Assembly: GCA_910890315.1 (NCBI GenBank) | Contig: CAJVGD010000018.1 | Location: forward strand, 62,001-126,000 | Source: Serendipita indica DSM 11827 | Lineage: Eukaryota > Basidiomycota > Agaricomycetes > Sebacinales > Serendipitaceae | Direction: 5' to 3' | Length of the DNA: 64,000 bases | Shown: positions 44,461 to 55,072 of the stretch, one piece after another | How positions within the stretch are numbered: the first letter of the stretch is position 1 | How the letters are laid out: the number at the start of each line of letters is the position of its first letter | The notes under the pieces: model-generated | The model's input: the letters and a program-made list of their open reading frames with translations, nothing else | Database searches by the model: none | What the model was told of the DNA's origin: nothing | Translations under genes and position numbers: made by a program

Positions 44461-44930
44461 CGGAAATATACTCGGGAGAAGAACTTTTAAAGGGAGCTAT
44501 TTCTCGCCTTGCCCCGTCTTCCACCCAATCATGAAGATTTTACTCGAGTACTACCTCTCGCCTCGGGTGGCGGACGACCACCCGATGCTCAAATGGATGT
44601 TTCTCTTCGGAGTCATCTACGATGAGAGTGCTGGCTACGAGCTAGTGGCATTCATCCCTACGTGGCATTACAACCGCATTTTATCCACCGGTCAGCCATG
44701 TGGATGGGGTGCATCAGCACGTCTATGCAACTCGGGATTTGCTAGTAAGATGATGCAGGAGTCCGCTGGATGTCGCGTGCAGAGGTTGGAAAAGCTCTAT
44801 TTCGCACAGGCACATAATCTGAAAGTGTCGAATCACCTCCAAAAGTGGCCTGGGTACGTCGATGCAGTCCACAAGCATGCTGAATTCCATCTCGTACTCT
44901 CGGGAACTAGATATTCCTAGTAAGTTATAC
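44430..44930 (+). pseudogene. Relic of the same unrecognised family as 12271-13254
   Basis: Plus-strand translations at about 44445-44510 (IVFAAEIYSGEELLKGAISR) and, in another frame, 44513-44760 (HPIMKILLEYYLSPR; KWMFLFGVIYDESAGYELVA; GQPCGWGASARLCN) match VFAAHHYSGK and HPIIRALIRYYLAHR... of the 12.3-12.6 kb relic in order. The change of frame inside this short run and lack of a full gene suggest decay. Function unknown. Confidence 0.4.
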
Positions 44931-44979
44931 GTCAAGCACGAGCTTCTCCGGTCAATTGCTCTCGGGTAGAATGTGTCTC

Positions 44980-45410
44980 ACGTAACTTGAACTTCACTAC
45001 TACCTCGGACTTCCATTTTCATTGGGCGGCATTTGGCTACGACTCTTTCAACAACCATATCAAATATTTCATATCATCGATGTCGCGTAGGAAAATCTGC
45101 GGCACAGAACAGGAACGAAGTCTACCCATGATTCATTGGTATACAATGACTACAAAGTATCGACCATCGCTTTCTATCCGACCTGTGACGGCAGCTGGCA
45201 ATCTCGAACATCGACAAGGTGCCACCTCAGCAAGTTTGTTGCAAGTCGTGATAGCACCCACGGAGCGGCTAAACCTGCTCGTTTACTTGCATGCTATTTA
45301 TGCACATTATATGTCAATTCTCTGGCGTCTGCAATCATGGCTGGGTTACGTTGCGGCTGCACGTGAATGTTCAAACCTCTTCCCACTTGGTCATGATTCG
45401 TTATAGACAG
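44980..45410 (+). pseudogene. Possible third, more diverged relic of the same unrecognised family
   Basis: Plus-strand pieces NNHIKYFISSM (about 45049-45081) and MIHW followed by VYNDYKVSTIAFYP (about 45130-45180) resemble HPIIRALIRYYLA and the MPSWMHVFGAIYNDDGIEFV block of the 12.3 kb relic, with similar spacing. Similarity is weak and split between frames. Downstream to 45996 I see nothing. Confidence 0.25.
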
Positions 45411-45996
45411 TTTATTTAAATCGGAACGTTACAACGCAATTAGAATTGACAACGGCGCTAGAAGGAACATTCCAATGAACATAACAAATGGATACGAATT
45501 ACCTGCTGAACGACTCCGAATGATTGATTAATAGACATCCTTGGATTTCCCAGGATTTCTCCTCGACTTGTACTCACGAGTGCGACCAACGAAGAACCCA
45601 AACGCCACTCGCTAAGATGAGGTAGCCAAGATCGTTGTCATGTGCATCCAGATTTGGTGCGACATTCGCGTTAGTAATCAAGTTGGTATGGTGAGAATAC
45701 GGGCATCCTAGGATGCAATGCATTAAACAAGTTTGGCAGTCGTGGCTTTCATTCCTGACAAGCCTCCAGCCAAGGAATATGCAAATCTGTGCGTAAACCT
45801 TCGAATATGGTCTAATCAATTGTATAAACGAGGGACCTCAGGCGATTCGTCGACATGAAATGTATATTGTAGCGTCGGAATATATCCGATACATCTGCTG
45901 TCAAGGGTAGAATGTCCAAGGTCGTAACGGCATCTGCTCTAATGAGCTAAAAGTATCTATTTCTTCTTTGTCAAGATGTGCCGAGTGGTCTATAAT

Positions 45997-47045
45997 CTAG
46001 AGGAGGAACGAAGCGATCGACGCCGCGCCAACCAAAATAGCCACGGGTAGGTTGAGCGAGAACGAGGCGAACCCGGCAGAAGGCGATGAACTAGCCGTTG
46101 CAGAAGCGGCGAGTTGGGCTGCCGTCCCGGTCACGACGGCGATACTTCCAGTCGGTTGAGCTACAATCGCTATATTTAGCACCTGCCAAGGTTGTTCTGG
46201 GTGATAAATGCACGTACAAGTAAAGTCGACACCGCATTGGTTACCGACAAATCCATCGACCGTGTCAAGAATGCTTTGTGGCAGAGCGGGTCGGACCAGT
46301 GCGAATGCCGCCGACGTACATGGCGTGCAAGCGATATGCTTGGCGAGTGCGTAGTTGTTTGCGAGCAAAAGCGTGTACTTTTCTTGAACCACGGCGGGAG
46401 TCAGTGGCGCACCACCGAGTGCCGTTTGCAGGCTTTCGAGTGTTGTGATTGCGCAAAGCTTGTTGCTGTTACTCGAGCTACCATACTCATCAGTTGGTGT
46501 CGACGAATGCGAAGAGGACATACTCGCGAAGGCACAGAGCGGACTTGGCTTGCGGGAAGTACGTAACCGAATTCGAGATAATCTGCTCCCTTGGAATGGC
46601 AACGCCCAATTGTGCGACGTCGTTGGCGCAGCCGTCCATGACCGTATTGAGCGTCGAAGTGATCTGGTCACCAGTGCAATCCGGCGCACCGCAAAAATCG
46701 CTAAGCCACTTGTTTGTTGGTGGGATCCAGGACGAGTTTGCGACGGTGGAGATGATGGCGACTGTTCCTGGTAGATTCATGCAAGTGGCGGCGGGCGAGC
46801 TGAGAAGATTTTTGATCGTATTCTCGCATTCTCTGTATTTCATGAGTATGGAGAGTGTTCTAGAAATTGCACATACTGTGAGATACTAGAAAGCAGGTTA
46901 GTACGAGCATTAGAATTACGCAGACGACGTACGAAAGACCAGCAATAGCTCTTCGGGAAAGTAGAGTATCAACGGTAGGTACTGCGGAAACTCCAACTGA
47001 GAGCAACGCGGCGACGACGGAAATCTTGGCAAGAGGTGCGATCAT
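45997..47045 (-). CDS. Cysteine-containing secreted protein with GPI-anchor signal (DUF7729-like)
   Basis: The start MIAPLAKISVVAALLSVGVS AVP (signal peptide, cleavage near residue 22) is in exon 46933-47045. Later exons give ECENTIKNLLSSPAATCMNL, WLSDFCGAPDCTGDQITSTL, CANDVAQLGV, AKSALCLRE, then LCAITTLESLQTALGGAPLT, IACTPCTSAAFALVRPALPQ and NQCGVDF, and finally a Ser/Thr/Ala-rich stalk and hydrophobic tail ending VAILVGAASIASFLL, a standard GPI-attachment signal. The paired Cys pattern (C..C.. DFCG..C; CTPCTSAAF) resembles the DUF7729 family of basidiomycete cell-surface proteins; that naming is from memory and tentative. Introns are GT-AG. Between exons 1 and the ECENT exon a 9-nt microexon (46877-46885) could be included or skipped without changing frame. 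Confidence 0.75.
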
Positions 47046-47567
47046 GCTGAGGCGAATAATCCAAATAAAAGTTGTAGAAGTAATTTGCGACGTGTAAAAG
47101 GAGTGCAAGTCGATAAATGAAGGACGCGCCGGGCGATAGAACTCAGCAGTGAGCAAATACCAAGTCGAGGAGGAGAACAAGATGGCCACTCACCTTGGCA
47201 ACAGCAACGGCACGTCAATGGCCAGCTAATAATTGCAAGCGGAAAGGCTATTCTGGGTGTTGACAATCCTTTGACTTGTGGAATCAAGCTTATTATATAC
47301 GCAGGATGAGTGATCTGCCGGGCCATTAGTAGCGAGTAGAGGCGCTGGATTATAAGCAAGACGAGACGAATATTGGTTGCCGTTTATCGGACGGCTCGTC
47401 ACCATGTACCCAAAGTGGAAGTGGACGGAATTTAGACGGATACACCAACCGCGCGGAGATACTCACAGAGCCGCATCTCGGTTGTTCTCATCTCGGGTTG
47501 ATTATGAGAGAAGAAAGCAGGTTAGAATTTGAACCCGCGAGCACACAATATGATACACAAACGTTGC
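47046..47567. other. Intergenic region, no gene recognised
   Basis: About 0.5 kb between the GPI-protein start and the DUF6533 gene end. No convincing promoter element or RNA gene; a GGTTCAAATTC sequence on the minus strand (about 47525-47535) looks like a Pol III B box but has no tRNA fold around it. Confidence 0.4.
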
Positions 47568-49204
47568 TCAAAGCCAATAATCAAATCTTCCTAGACGGGA
47601 TTCCACCACTTGTCCCTTCTGCGTCCTTTCCCGGATGCTCGCGTTGCTCTCGCCATCTCCTTCATACCCATCCCGTTCCCCCTCTCGCGCTCCCTCGAGT
47701 ATGGATTCTTCATCCGACTCGTGCGTGCGCGAGATGAAGATACGCGTCTCTGTGGGCACGTACTCACAGCTGAGCAACCACCACGCGCGCTGCTTAATAT
47801 ACATTTGCTCAATCCAGATGCTCCTTCTGTCGTTGATGAGCTTGCGTTTGTCGAGTTTGAGAGATTGTGTGCGTGGTGGGCATGAGAGAGCGATATATCG
47901 TCCAAGTCTGAAAGTGTTCGCATCTTCATAGGCCCGCCCGCTTCGTCATATGCGTGTGAGGATGCGGGATCGTGATTGAAATCATTGGAGGCGGCCATCG
48001 CCATTAGCTTTTTGCGTGTCAATGCTCTGTCCTTTTGCACGAATGCCGAGTTAGGCTGCATTGCTCCGCCTACAGGGACGGATTGGTGCTTGAATTCGGC
48101 ATCCTTGAGATTGAGCAGGAGTCGAGACGTAGCCATAGTGAGGAACAAGCCAACGGTGAACGAAGTCGATCCAATAACTGTCGATCCCTTGAAGCGCCAC
48201 AACTATGATAAATCCGTTATTATCCATCTATTGTAGACCACGGAAGATAATGTGCTTACAAGGAGAGTGACCAAGAGAACGCAAAAGGTAAATGCGTGGT
48301 ACAGAATGCCGCCTTTGTAAATCGTCGCGAGCATGGCGGACCGCGACGACCGGGGTGTCGACATGGCGTTGTGAACAAGGAAAAGACAGAGTAGGCCGTG
48401 TTCCAGCACAGTTGGTAACAGGATCGTCCAAAAGGTCGGACCAACCTTGAATGTGCACACGTTGACTGAGCGCACATAGCGTAGTTCTATAATATCGTCA
48501 GTACAATCAGTCACAAACAAGGCATACTTGCTGTCGAGACGAGCCCAGAGATTTGGAATGGTTAACGCAGTAAAGACGAGAAAAGTGAGAAGCCAATAGG
48601 TGAGAAGTGAGTAGAAAGCGCGATTGGAGAGCTCGTAGACGGCATATAGTCTATAATTGATTGAGATATGCGCCTTCTATGTTGAGTCGCGAACGCACCG
48701 GATGATGATCACCAACGAGACGAAGGAGACCGAAAAGATCTCGGCAACGGCCGCGACAGAGTATATGACACGACAAGACTGAGAGAGAGAGATAAGAAGC
48801 TGCGACACTCGATTGGATAAAACTCACGGTATCGGTTAGCCCATACGCTCTGCCACTGAAGACTGCTCAAGTCAGCTTTGGCACTCTGGTGAAAGAAAGA
48901 CGAACCCCAGACGTGAGCGAGCATGAAGAAGGGGGTAATGTATCTGTTGATAAGATAGATAAACTTGATAGCCGTCCATCTTGCTCTCCAGACGATCTCA
49001 ATCTAGCCCGCGTCAAGACTTGAGCTTCGCTGAGCGATCAACGTACTTCTTGCTGCATAGTGAGAATCATGTCGTAGATGAGCAATGTGATAGCGGCATA
49101 GTTGAAACTCCTACGAGACATCAGGTGGTATACGGCAGTGGGAGAAGGGCGCACTGAGTGGCTCGGACAAGGGAGACGGTCCTTTCGAGCGCGGCTAATG
49201 ACAT
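47568..49204 (-). CDS. DUF6533 multi-pass membrane protein, tandem copy 1
   Basis: The N-terminal block is the DUF6533 signature: MSLAALERTVSLVRATQ, SFNYAAITLLIYDMILTMQQ, IEIVWRARWTAIKFIYLINR and YITPFFMLAHVW, with the Y..A..LL.YD...T...E.E..W...W...K.....NRY pattern. Further exons give VIYSVAAVAEIFSVSFVSLV, RAFYSLLTYWLLTFLVFTAL, VGPTFWTILLPTVLEHGLLC and ILYHAFTFCVLLVTLL, then VGLFLTMATSRLLLNLK, predicting about seven helices and a cytosolic tail. About eight short introns; at least one seems to use a weak GTCTCG donor. The C-terminal tail is odd: a frame containing MYIKQRAWWLLSCEYVPTET and ending RFDYWL matches the tail of copy 2 (RRRAWWLVGDQYHVSTE, RFTYWV), but the preceding exon runs in another frame that ends at 47591. 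So there is a frame change in the tail. Function unknown. Confidence 0.7.
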
Positions 49205-49860
49205 CCCCCTTGGGCAATGCATCTCCTCTGACTTGTTTGGCAAGCTGCTGTGTGAACTGGAAGGCAATCGACGCCATCAGCACTGCGCCATCCACAGCGA
49301 AAACTCTCTCCGGGAAAACACTGCCAATGGATACTCCTCAAATCTCCAATAGTCCTTCAAGAAGGACAAATCGCAAATGGGTGGTCTTGTGAGTTGGAAT
49401 GAAAGCAGGCCAGCTGGTGAAGAAGCAGAAAAGGGCAGGCAAAAGGATAAATCAATGTAAGATTATGAGGAGCAACATGAAAACGACGATGACAACGAGC
49501 GGTGAACGTTGTTATTGTCGACCGGTGACAGACGGGCATCCCGTTGCCATCCTTCCATATGCCGCCTATCCAACTCCTTGCTTGTTATCCGAGTTGTAGT
49601 TCATTTTCACGCGCTCTTGGCCTCTCTCACGTGTGTGCCGCGGATTTGACGCGCGAAGTGTTCAGCTCATTGGCCAAATGCCTCAAATCGGCACATTTTA
49701 GGGGTGTGAGAAGCATTTCAATCCTGTAAGATGCGACATCTACTGTCGATTTAGTTCCATTCAGATGCACATGGTTCGTCGTCTGGGTCAACATCTTTTG
49801 ATTGACCGTGGCATATGCAGGTCACCAGTACAAGATGAATGGTATACCTATTGGAGTATG
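49205..49860. other. Intergenic region between the two DUF6533 genes
   Basis: About 0.65 kb holding the promoter of copy 1 and the 3' end of copy 2. Short frames on both strands show no known domain. Confidence 0.45.
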
Positions 49861-51631
49861 TCACACCCAGTATGTAAACCTATCCGACCGACTTTCCCCA
49901 TCCCGTGTCCCCCTAGTCCCTCTTCCTTCAGCCGCACTCGCTCCTTGCCCAATCCTCTCTCCCTCTATCGTTCCAGATAAATTTTCAGTGGACACATGGT
50001 ATTGATCCCCGACGAGCCACCACGCCCGACGACGGATAAACGTCCAGTGCACGCTCACCATGTGCGCCTCACGCGTCGTCTGAGACGCCGCATCAATTTC
50101 GTCGATCGATATCGTTCGCGCCATCTCTGACGGCTCATATGTTCGTGTCGTTGCCGTCGGCGATGGGGGCGGCGGCAAGTTACTTGGAAAATTCCCTGGG
50201 TCCCTGTTGTAATTTTGCCGAAAGTTTCCAGGAGGGGAGATACGAGAGCGAATCCAATCGCCCACCGTAGAAGATGGATACGTGAATGGTGCTCCGTCCC
50301 TGGGGTCGACATCCTGCTTGAACGGCGTTCTAGCATGCGAATACCTCAATGAGGACACTGTCGGAGCATTGATCGCCAAGAAGAAGCGGGATGTGACCAG
50401 CGTTAGGATAAGACCAATACTGTACGCCGTCAGCGGGATGTACAACCGGTTTCCGTATCTCCAAAACTACAGTATCCTCATAAGTACAGACAAAGGGTAG
50501 ATGTTTAAGACGTACCAATAAGATCCCAAGAAACAGAATGAATGTCATCGCATTGTAGACAATGCCTTGGCGGTAAAGAACGGCTACGACGTTAGTCTGA
50601 GACTTTCTAATTGACCTTGAGTATGATACTTTGATCGGGTGAGAGACCGTACCTCGGTGTACCCATAGCGTTTACAATGAGAAAGACGAACAAGAGTCCA
50701 TGCTCGGTGGCACGAGGGATCCATAGAGTCCACGCTGAAGGAGAAGAAAGTGCAGAAATGGAACAGAAGTTAAGACTTTTGATGTAAATGATCTCTAGGC
50801 TGTAATCAGCTAGACCCAATCGCATCTTGTATGGACGTACGCTCGATGGGACCCCAGACGTTTGGTATCAGGAGGGCCGCAGCTGCCATGAAAGTGGCTA
50901 GCCAGAGCACAAGTAGTATGTACAATGTCCGATGGGATACTTCGAATAGGGTATACAACCTGCCCATCGTTAGATACCACATCTCTCGTCAGCGAAAGGA
51001 CCGACCTCATCACAGTCACAAGCGAAACAGACGAGATACAAGTGATCTCCGCGATTGTAGAGAATGAGTAGATTATTCTACAACTGCGCGGGTTAGCCAA
51101 CGCGTTTACTCTCGGATTCGTCAGACCTCTGTAATGCATTAGTACGATATCGAGTCGTCAATCAGTACTCACTTTATCAGAGAGACCAACAGCGCGTCCA
51201 CTAAGTGCTACGCCTCGTCAATATCTCTCCAGCAGACAATCCGAAGCGAGCTCACCCCAAATATGCGCAGCCATGAACCAAGGTGTGACGTATCGATTAA
51301 GGAGAAAGAGTACTTTGACGACTGTCCATTTGGATTTCCACACTACCTCGATCTAGAACACACTTTAGCATCTCATACTCGAATAGAATCAAACGTACCT
51401 CACGAGGGAATGTAATGATCATATCCCATACAAGGAGCGTTAACAAGGCATAATTGGATGCGCTGTGCTATATTCAGTACGATGTGATTGTGAGATGAAC
51501 AGGTGAACGCACCGCGTAGCATAAATGGCTTCTGATACACTGATAAAGCGCGCGAGGGTTGGGCGACCACCAAAGATGGATTGAATAAGTCTTGGGTCAA
51601 TGGCATTTGTCAAGACTGATTTTGAAGACAT
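49861..51631 (-). CDS. DUF6533 multi-pass membrane protein, tandem copy 2
   Basis: Paralogue of copy 1, same strand. Starts MSSKSVLTNAIDPRLIQSIF, then SNYALLTLLVWDMIITFPRE, IEVVWKSKWTVVKVLFLLNR and YVTPWFMAAHIWG. Later exons give IIYSFSTIAEITCISSVSLV, LYILLVLWLATFMAAAALLI, WTLWIPRATEHGLLFVFLIV, GIVYNAMTFILFLGILL and LTAYSIGLILTLVTSRFFL, again about seven helices, and a 150-residue Pro/Ser/Arg tail ending RFTYWV. To keep phase, several introns must use weak donors such as GGTCTCTC (near 50650 and 51180) in place of stronger-looking GT sites; with those the frame closes throughout. The tandem order, shared exon structure and shared tail show a local duplication. DUF6533 proteins are uncharacterised; a receptor-like role is speculation from the helix count. 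Confidence 0.75.
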
Positions 51632-52336
51632 TCTTTGGCCAGTTTATATGACCCAAGCGTAGCTAATGAGCTATTCCAGATGAAATTTCGTTGTGTCCGT
51701 GGTCCACCAAGGGATGAGCAGAGGGGAAAGAAAATGCAGTTTGAAACAATGTATGCGATCCAGAAATAGTTTATCTCTGTCTATATTGCAGAGAAGATGA
51801 GGAGAAAAGGCGGAAACCTTTTGGGGCGGGGAAGATCAACATTGTAGATCCGTTGGAGAAAACGTTGAGGACGCACTAAAGTGATAATTTTTATTCCACA
51901 ATCCAGTCCGAAATGTCCAAAAACAAAGCGCAATAAACCGGCAGTTTTCAAAGAGCGATGCCGGCTATGAAGATGAAAGGGAACGAGGACGAAGGAAGGA
52001 TGTCCTCGCCCAACTGTTGCAGCTATTTCAACCATTCCGGTAACGATGCCCAAGGGTAATGCCGGTAAGAAGTCGGGTCCAGTTCCCTTTCCACAATCCA
52101 TCGGGGAAGGAGCGGACCGTGGTTGGAGAGTGGGTCAATTTAGACTGTAAAGTAGCGCACCCTCTCGAATCATACACAAATCACGTCGTCGTCGGCGTTG
52201 TCAGGTCCCGTGGTCGGCGGTAACCACATCAGCTCATCCGAGCCCCCACTCGTCTCCAGGTTCGACAAATGACATCTTCTCTATCGATAGCATACACTCG
52301 ACTTGTAAAGGACATTCTCATCCAGCTTCAACTCAT
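51632..52336. other. Intergenic region, no gene recognised
   Basis: About 0.7 kb between the DUF6533 copy 2 start and the oxidoreductase stop. A 106-codon minus frame at 51781-52101 starts with ATG but has no recognisable feature; it is left unannotated. Confidence 0.45.
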
Positions 52337-53896
52337 CTACTCCAGAATCCACTTGTTATCGACCGTTTTGATCGTCACCGGCCTCTTTTCGTCAAGCGAG
52401 ATTCTGCCCGCGTGCAAGATTGCCGTTGTCAAAATCGTATTCCGCACAGTCGGGAAACCTTGCGTGTCAAAGTCACCAGCCTTGGCTTTTCCAGCATTGA
52501 CCTCTCGAGACGCCTCGACAAATTTCTCAATCGAAATGTATCCATAACCGCGTTGACCATCGAAGTGACCCGACTCAGAAGGCGTATACTTCATGTAAAA
52601 CGGATTGAACCATGAGATGCCCTGACCGTCGACGACAACGTCGTACCCACGGTGGGCTTGGTCAATGTTGATCTCGCCCTTTTCGGCCATGTAATAGAAG
52701 TGTTGCTTCGAGTGGATCCCAGCGCCTGTAAATCGTCAACCTCTGCTATCCAAAGAAGTCGAGGCGTGCGTACCGATAGGAGCCGTCCAGGATGCAGTAT
52801 ACACCGCCGTTCCCCGATGTGTCTTCGAGGTCAGGGACTGCCAATCGACAAGAAGCGTAATGGTGTCCTCTGTTTGTGGTACACAATTATATGGCTCGCT
52901 GGTCGCAATTCCCGTTGCAGCCGATGCAACAACTCGTGTTGGAACGGCCTTGCCCTGGAGCATCCAGCAGCAAATATCGATATGATGCGAGCTGAGGTAA
53001 TAGGAAATGTCGGAATCCTTTCCTGCCCATCCTCTAAAGGTGATGAGCTGCGACTTGGGTTGAGACATCCACGCGCTGAAGAAGTTGAATTCGCCCAATT
53101 GAGCGGCGCGTCCACGTGCATCAGAGTATGCAGGATCATACTAGAACCATATAGTTGAGATTTTGGTCCCGAATTGCTGAAAAGGAGGCAACGTACGCGC
53201 TTATGATGCTCGACCCAGCAGACCAAACCGTTCTTATCAGCAAGTTCAATCAATTCCTGATGATGTTCAAGAAGTTGGGTCGCTGGCTTGGTGACGAGGA
53301 CGTGAATCTTGCGTTCGAGCGCATACTTGGCGATTGGGTAGTGCGATGGGTCTGGTGTAAAGATGATCACCGCATCACCAGGAGAAAGCGCGTCGATAGC
53401 CGCTTTGTCTATATGATCTTAGCACAACTTTACAGAGCCACCACCCGGAATGGCTCACAGGCATTTGGATCGACGCTCTCGTTGTCCGGATAGGATGTAA
53501 AGCTGAACAGGATTAGAAACAATATTAGACAAATGAAGAGGACAAACTTGATGTCCATATCCTTGTAGACACCCGCAATCTTTTCTCGAGATGCTTGCGG
53601 ATGGCAGGGAATTTCTTGCCGTTGACGCCGACCATACCAAGTTGATCTACGAGACCGCGCCTCCGAAGGTCAAAGAGCGTCAATCCGACGACGCCGACCT
53701 TTTTGTCGGACTGACTCGCGCCAGCGTCGTTGTATCCGGTGGTGTACTCGCCCTACTATGGATCAGACAAGTTCTATGACCTCTTGAGAGCTAAACGCAC
53801 GGTACCGCCTATCAGATGGCCTAGTTAGTGCTCGCCACCGAGGAGATAGGAGAGAGACATACACATCAAGACGTTGAGCTTGCGAAGGTCGCTCAT
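52337..53896 (-). CDS. Gfo/Idh/MocA-type NAD(P)-dependent oxidoreductase
   Basis: Reads [11 protein letters not shown], then [20 protein letters not shown] (Rossmann Gly motif split by two introns), [36 protein letters not shown], then [45 protein letters not shown] (the conserved TKP of this superfamily), [70 protein letters not shown], and [20 protein letters not shown] to the stop at 52337. The EKP/TKP lysine and the HH-D in the C-terminal domain suggest a catalytically competent sugar or cyclitol dehydrogenase; substrate unknown. One oddity: after HLEK, the homologous segment [12 protein letters not shown] is present but in another frame (around 53535-53580), preceded by an A-run, while the following exon [14 protein letters not shown] is in phase only with the original frame. 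Confidence 0.8.
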
Positions 53897-55072
53897 GGTG
53901 GACTGTAAAGAAGGATAGATGGATGGAGAGGAGAACAAGTTGTTACGAGTTGAGGAAACTGTCTCTTATAGGTGGTCTGCTGATAATCTCGAAGTCTTGG
54001 TTTTCCCGAGCCCGGCAGCGCGGGCCGCCCACGATGCGGAGCTCGCCATTCTACTTGTCGAGATGAGATTGAAAGCTTCCAGAGACGGAGAACTCGTCCC
54101 GGTCTCTTTAGAGTACGGATCCGTGCCGGTCAGCGAGCCCGATTAATCGTCGGTCGAGTCTCGAGTCTCACAAGGTTATTAACCCGTATTCCCAGAGTCT
54201 CCTTTTCCAGGATTCTGCTTCTTCTCGGTCTCTAGAGAGCGACGAAACTGTGGTAGTTGTGGTGGTCAATGGTCAACTTTCACCGCAACAAGCCGTGTGC
54301 TTCGCTCCGAATGATGGATGTTATTCGCCGTCTCAATCTTGGTAGAGTGTTCCAGTATCATGGGAAAGTATACTGATTTCTAAGCCCTTTTATATAACAT
54401 AGAATGAATAACAATTCTTCGACTTCCCACACAATTCACGGTGGATAAAGCCAACTACCTGTCAGGATAGTCTATCTTTGTTGTAAGGAACAAGCGGCAA
54501 CTCTTCCAATTGACAATGGTCCCTCCTGCGTATCAAGCTGCGTTATTTACTCCAGCCTCGTCACCTCAAGTGGATGGTGGACGCCACTCTGTGGGCTCTT
54601 TTTGGAGAATGACGGCGTCGAGGGTGCCGACATGGATGACTCTTGGTGCTGGTAAAAGTTGTGCCGTCGTAGATAGTTTATCCAGCAACAAACAGTGCCA
54701 AGCAGCGGAGTTGGTTTGGGCCAAGTTGACGTGGTGACAGACAAAGTGTAGACTCTGCCAATGGATCATATACGCAGGTAGTCATCGTTTACTTCAGGCA
54801 GCACTGCGTCGCATAAGCTACTCTTGAGACATTATGGACTACATACAATTGTCGACTTATTGACCATCCAACACAGTCACCGATACTCACTGACCATTTC
54901 CATATTTGGTTTTGTACTCAACCAGTGTACTATCAAATTCAATGTCGTGCTGGCCCTTCGCCTCGTGTATCTGGCACATAGCCTGCCGTGGAGAATGGCA
55001 GACGCCGACCCATCTTGGACTCTTCCACGTCCATAGCATCATCTCAAAGTCAACATATCCATCAATACGAGC
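53897..55072. other. Intergenic region upstream of the NACHT-WD40 gene
   Basis: About 1.2 kb with no recognised gene. Open frames at 53919-54146 (75 codons) and 54510-54737 lack known domains. It includes promoters for the oxidoreductase (minus) and the receptor gene (plus). Confidence 0.45.

Noticed and set aside
47500-47560. tRNA-like B-box sequence (GGTTCAAATTC, minus)
   Set aside because: No T-stem pairing, no A box at proper distance and no cloverleaf could be drawn.
53919-54146. 75-codon plus-strand ATG frame upstream of the oxidoreductase
   Set aside because: No recognisable domain; it lies in the promoter/leader of the opposite-strand gene and is short enough to be chance.
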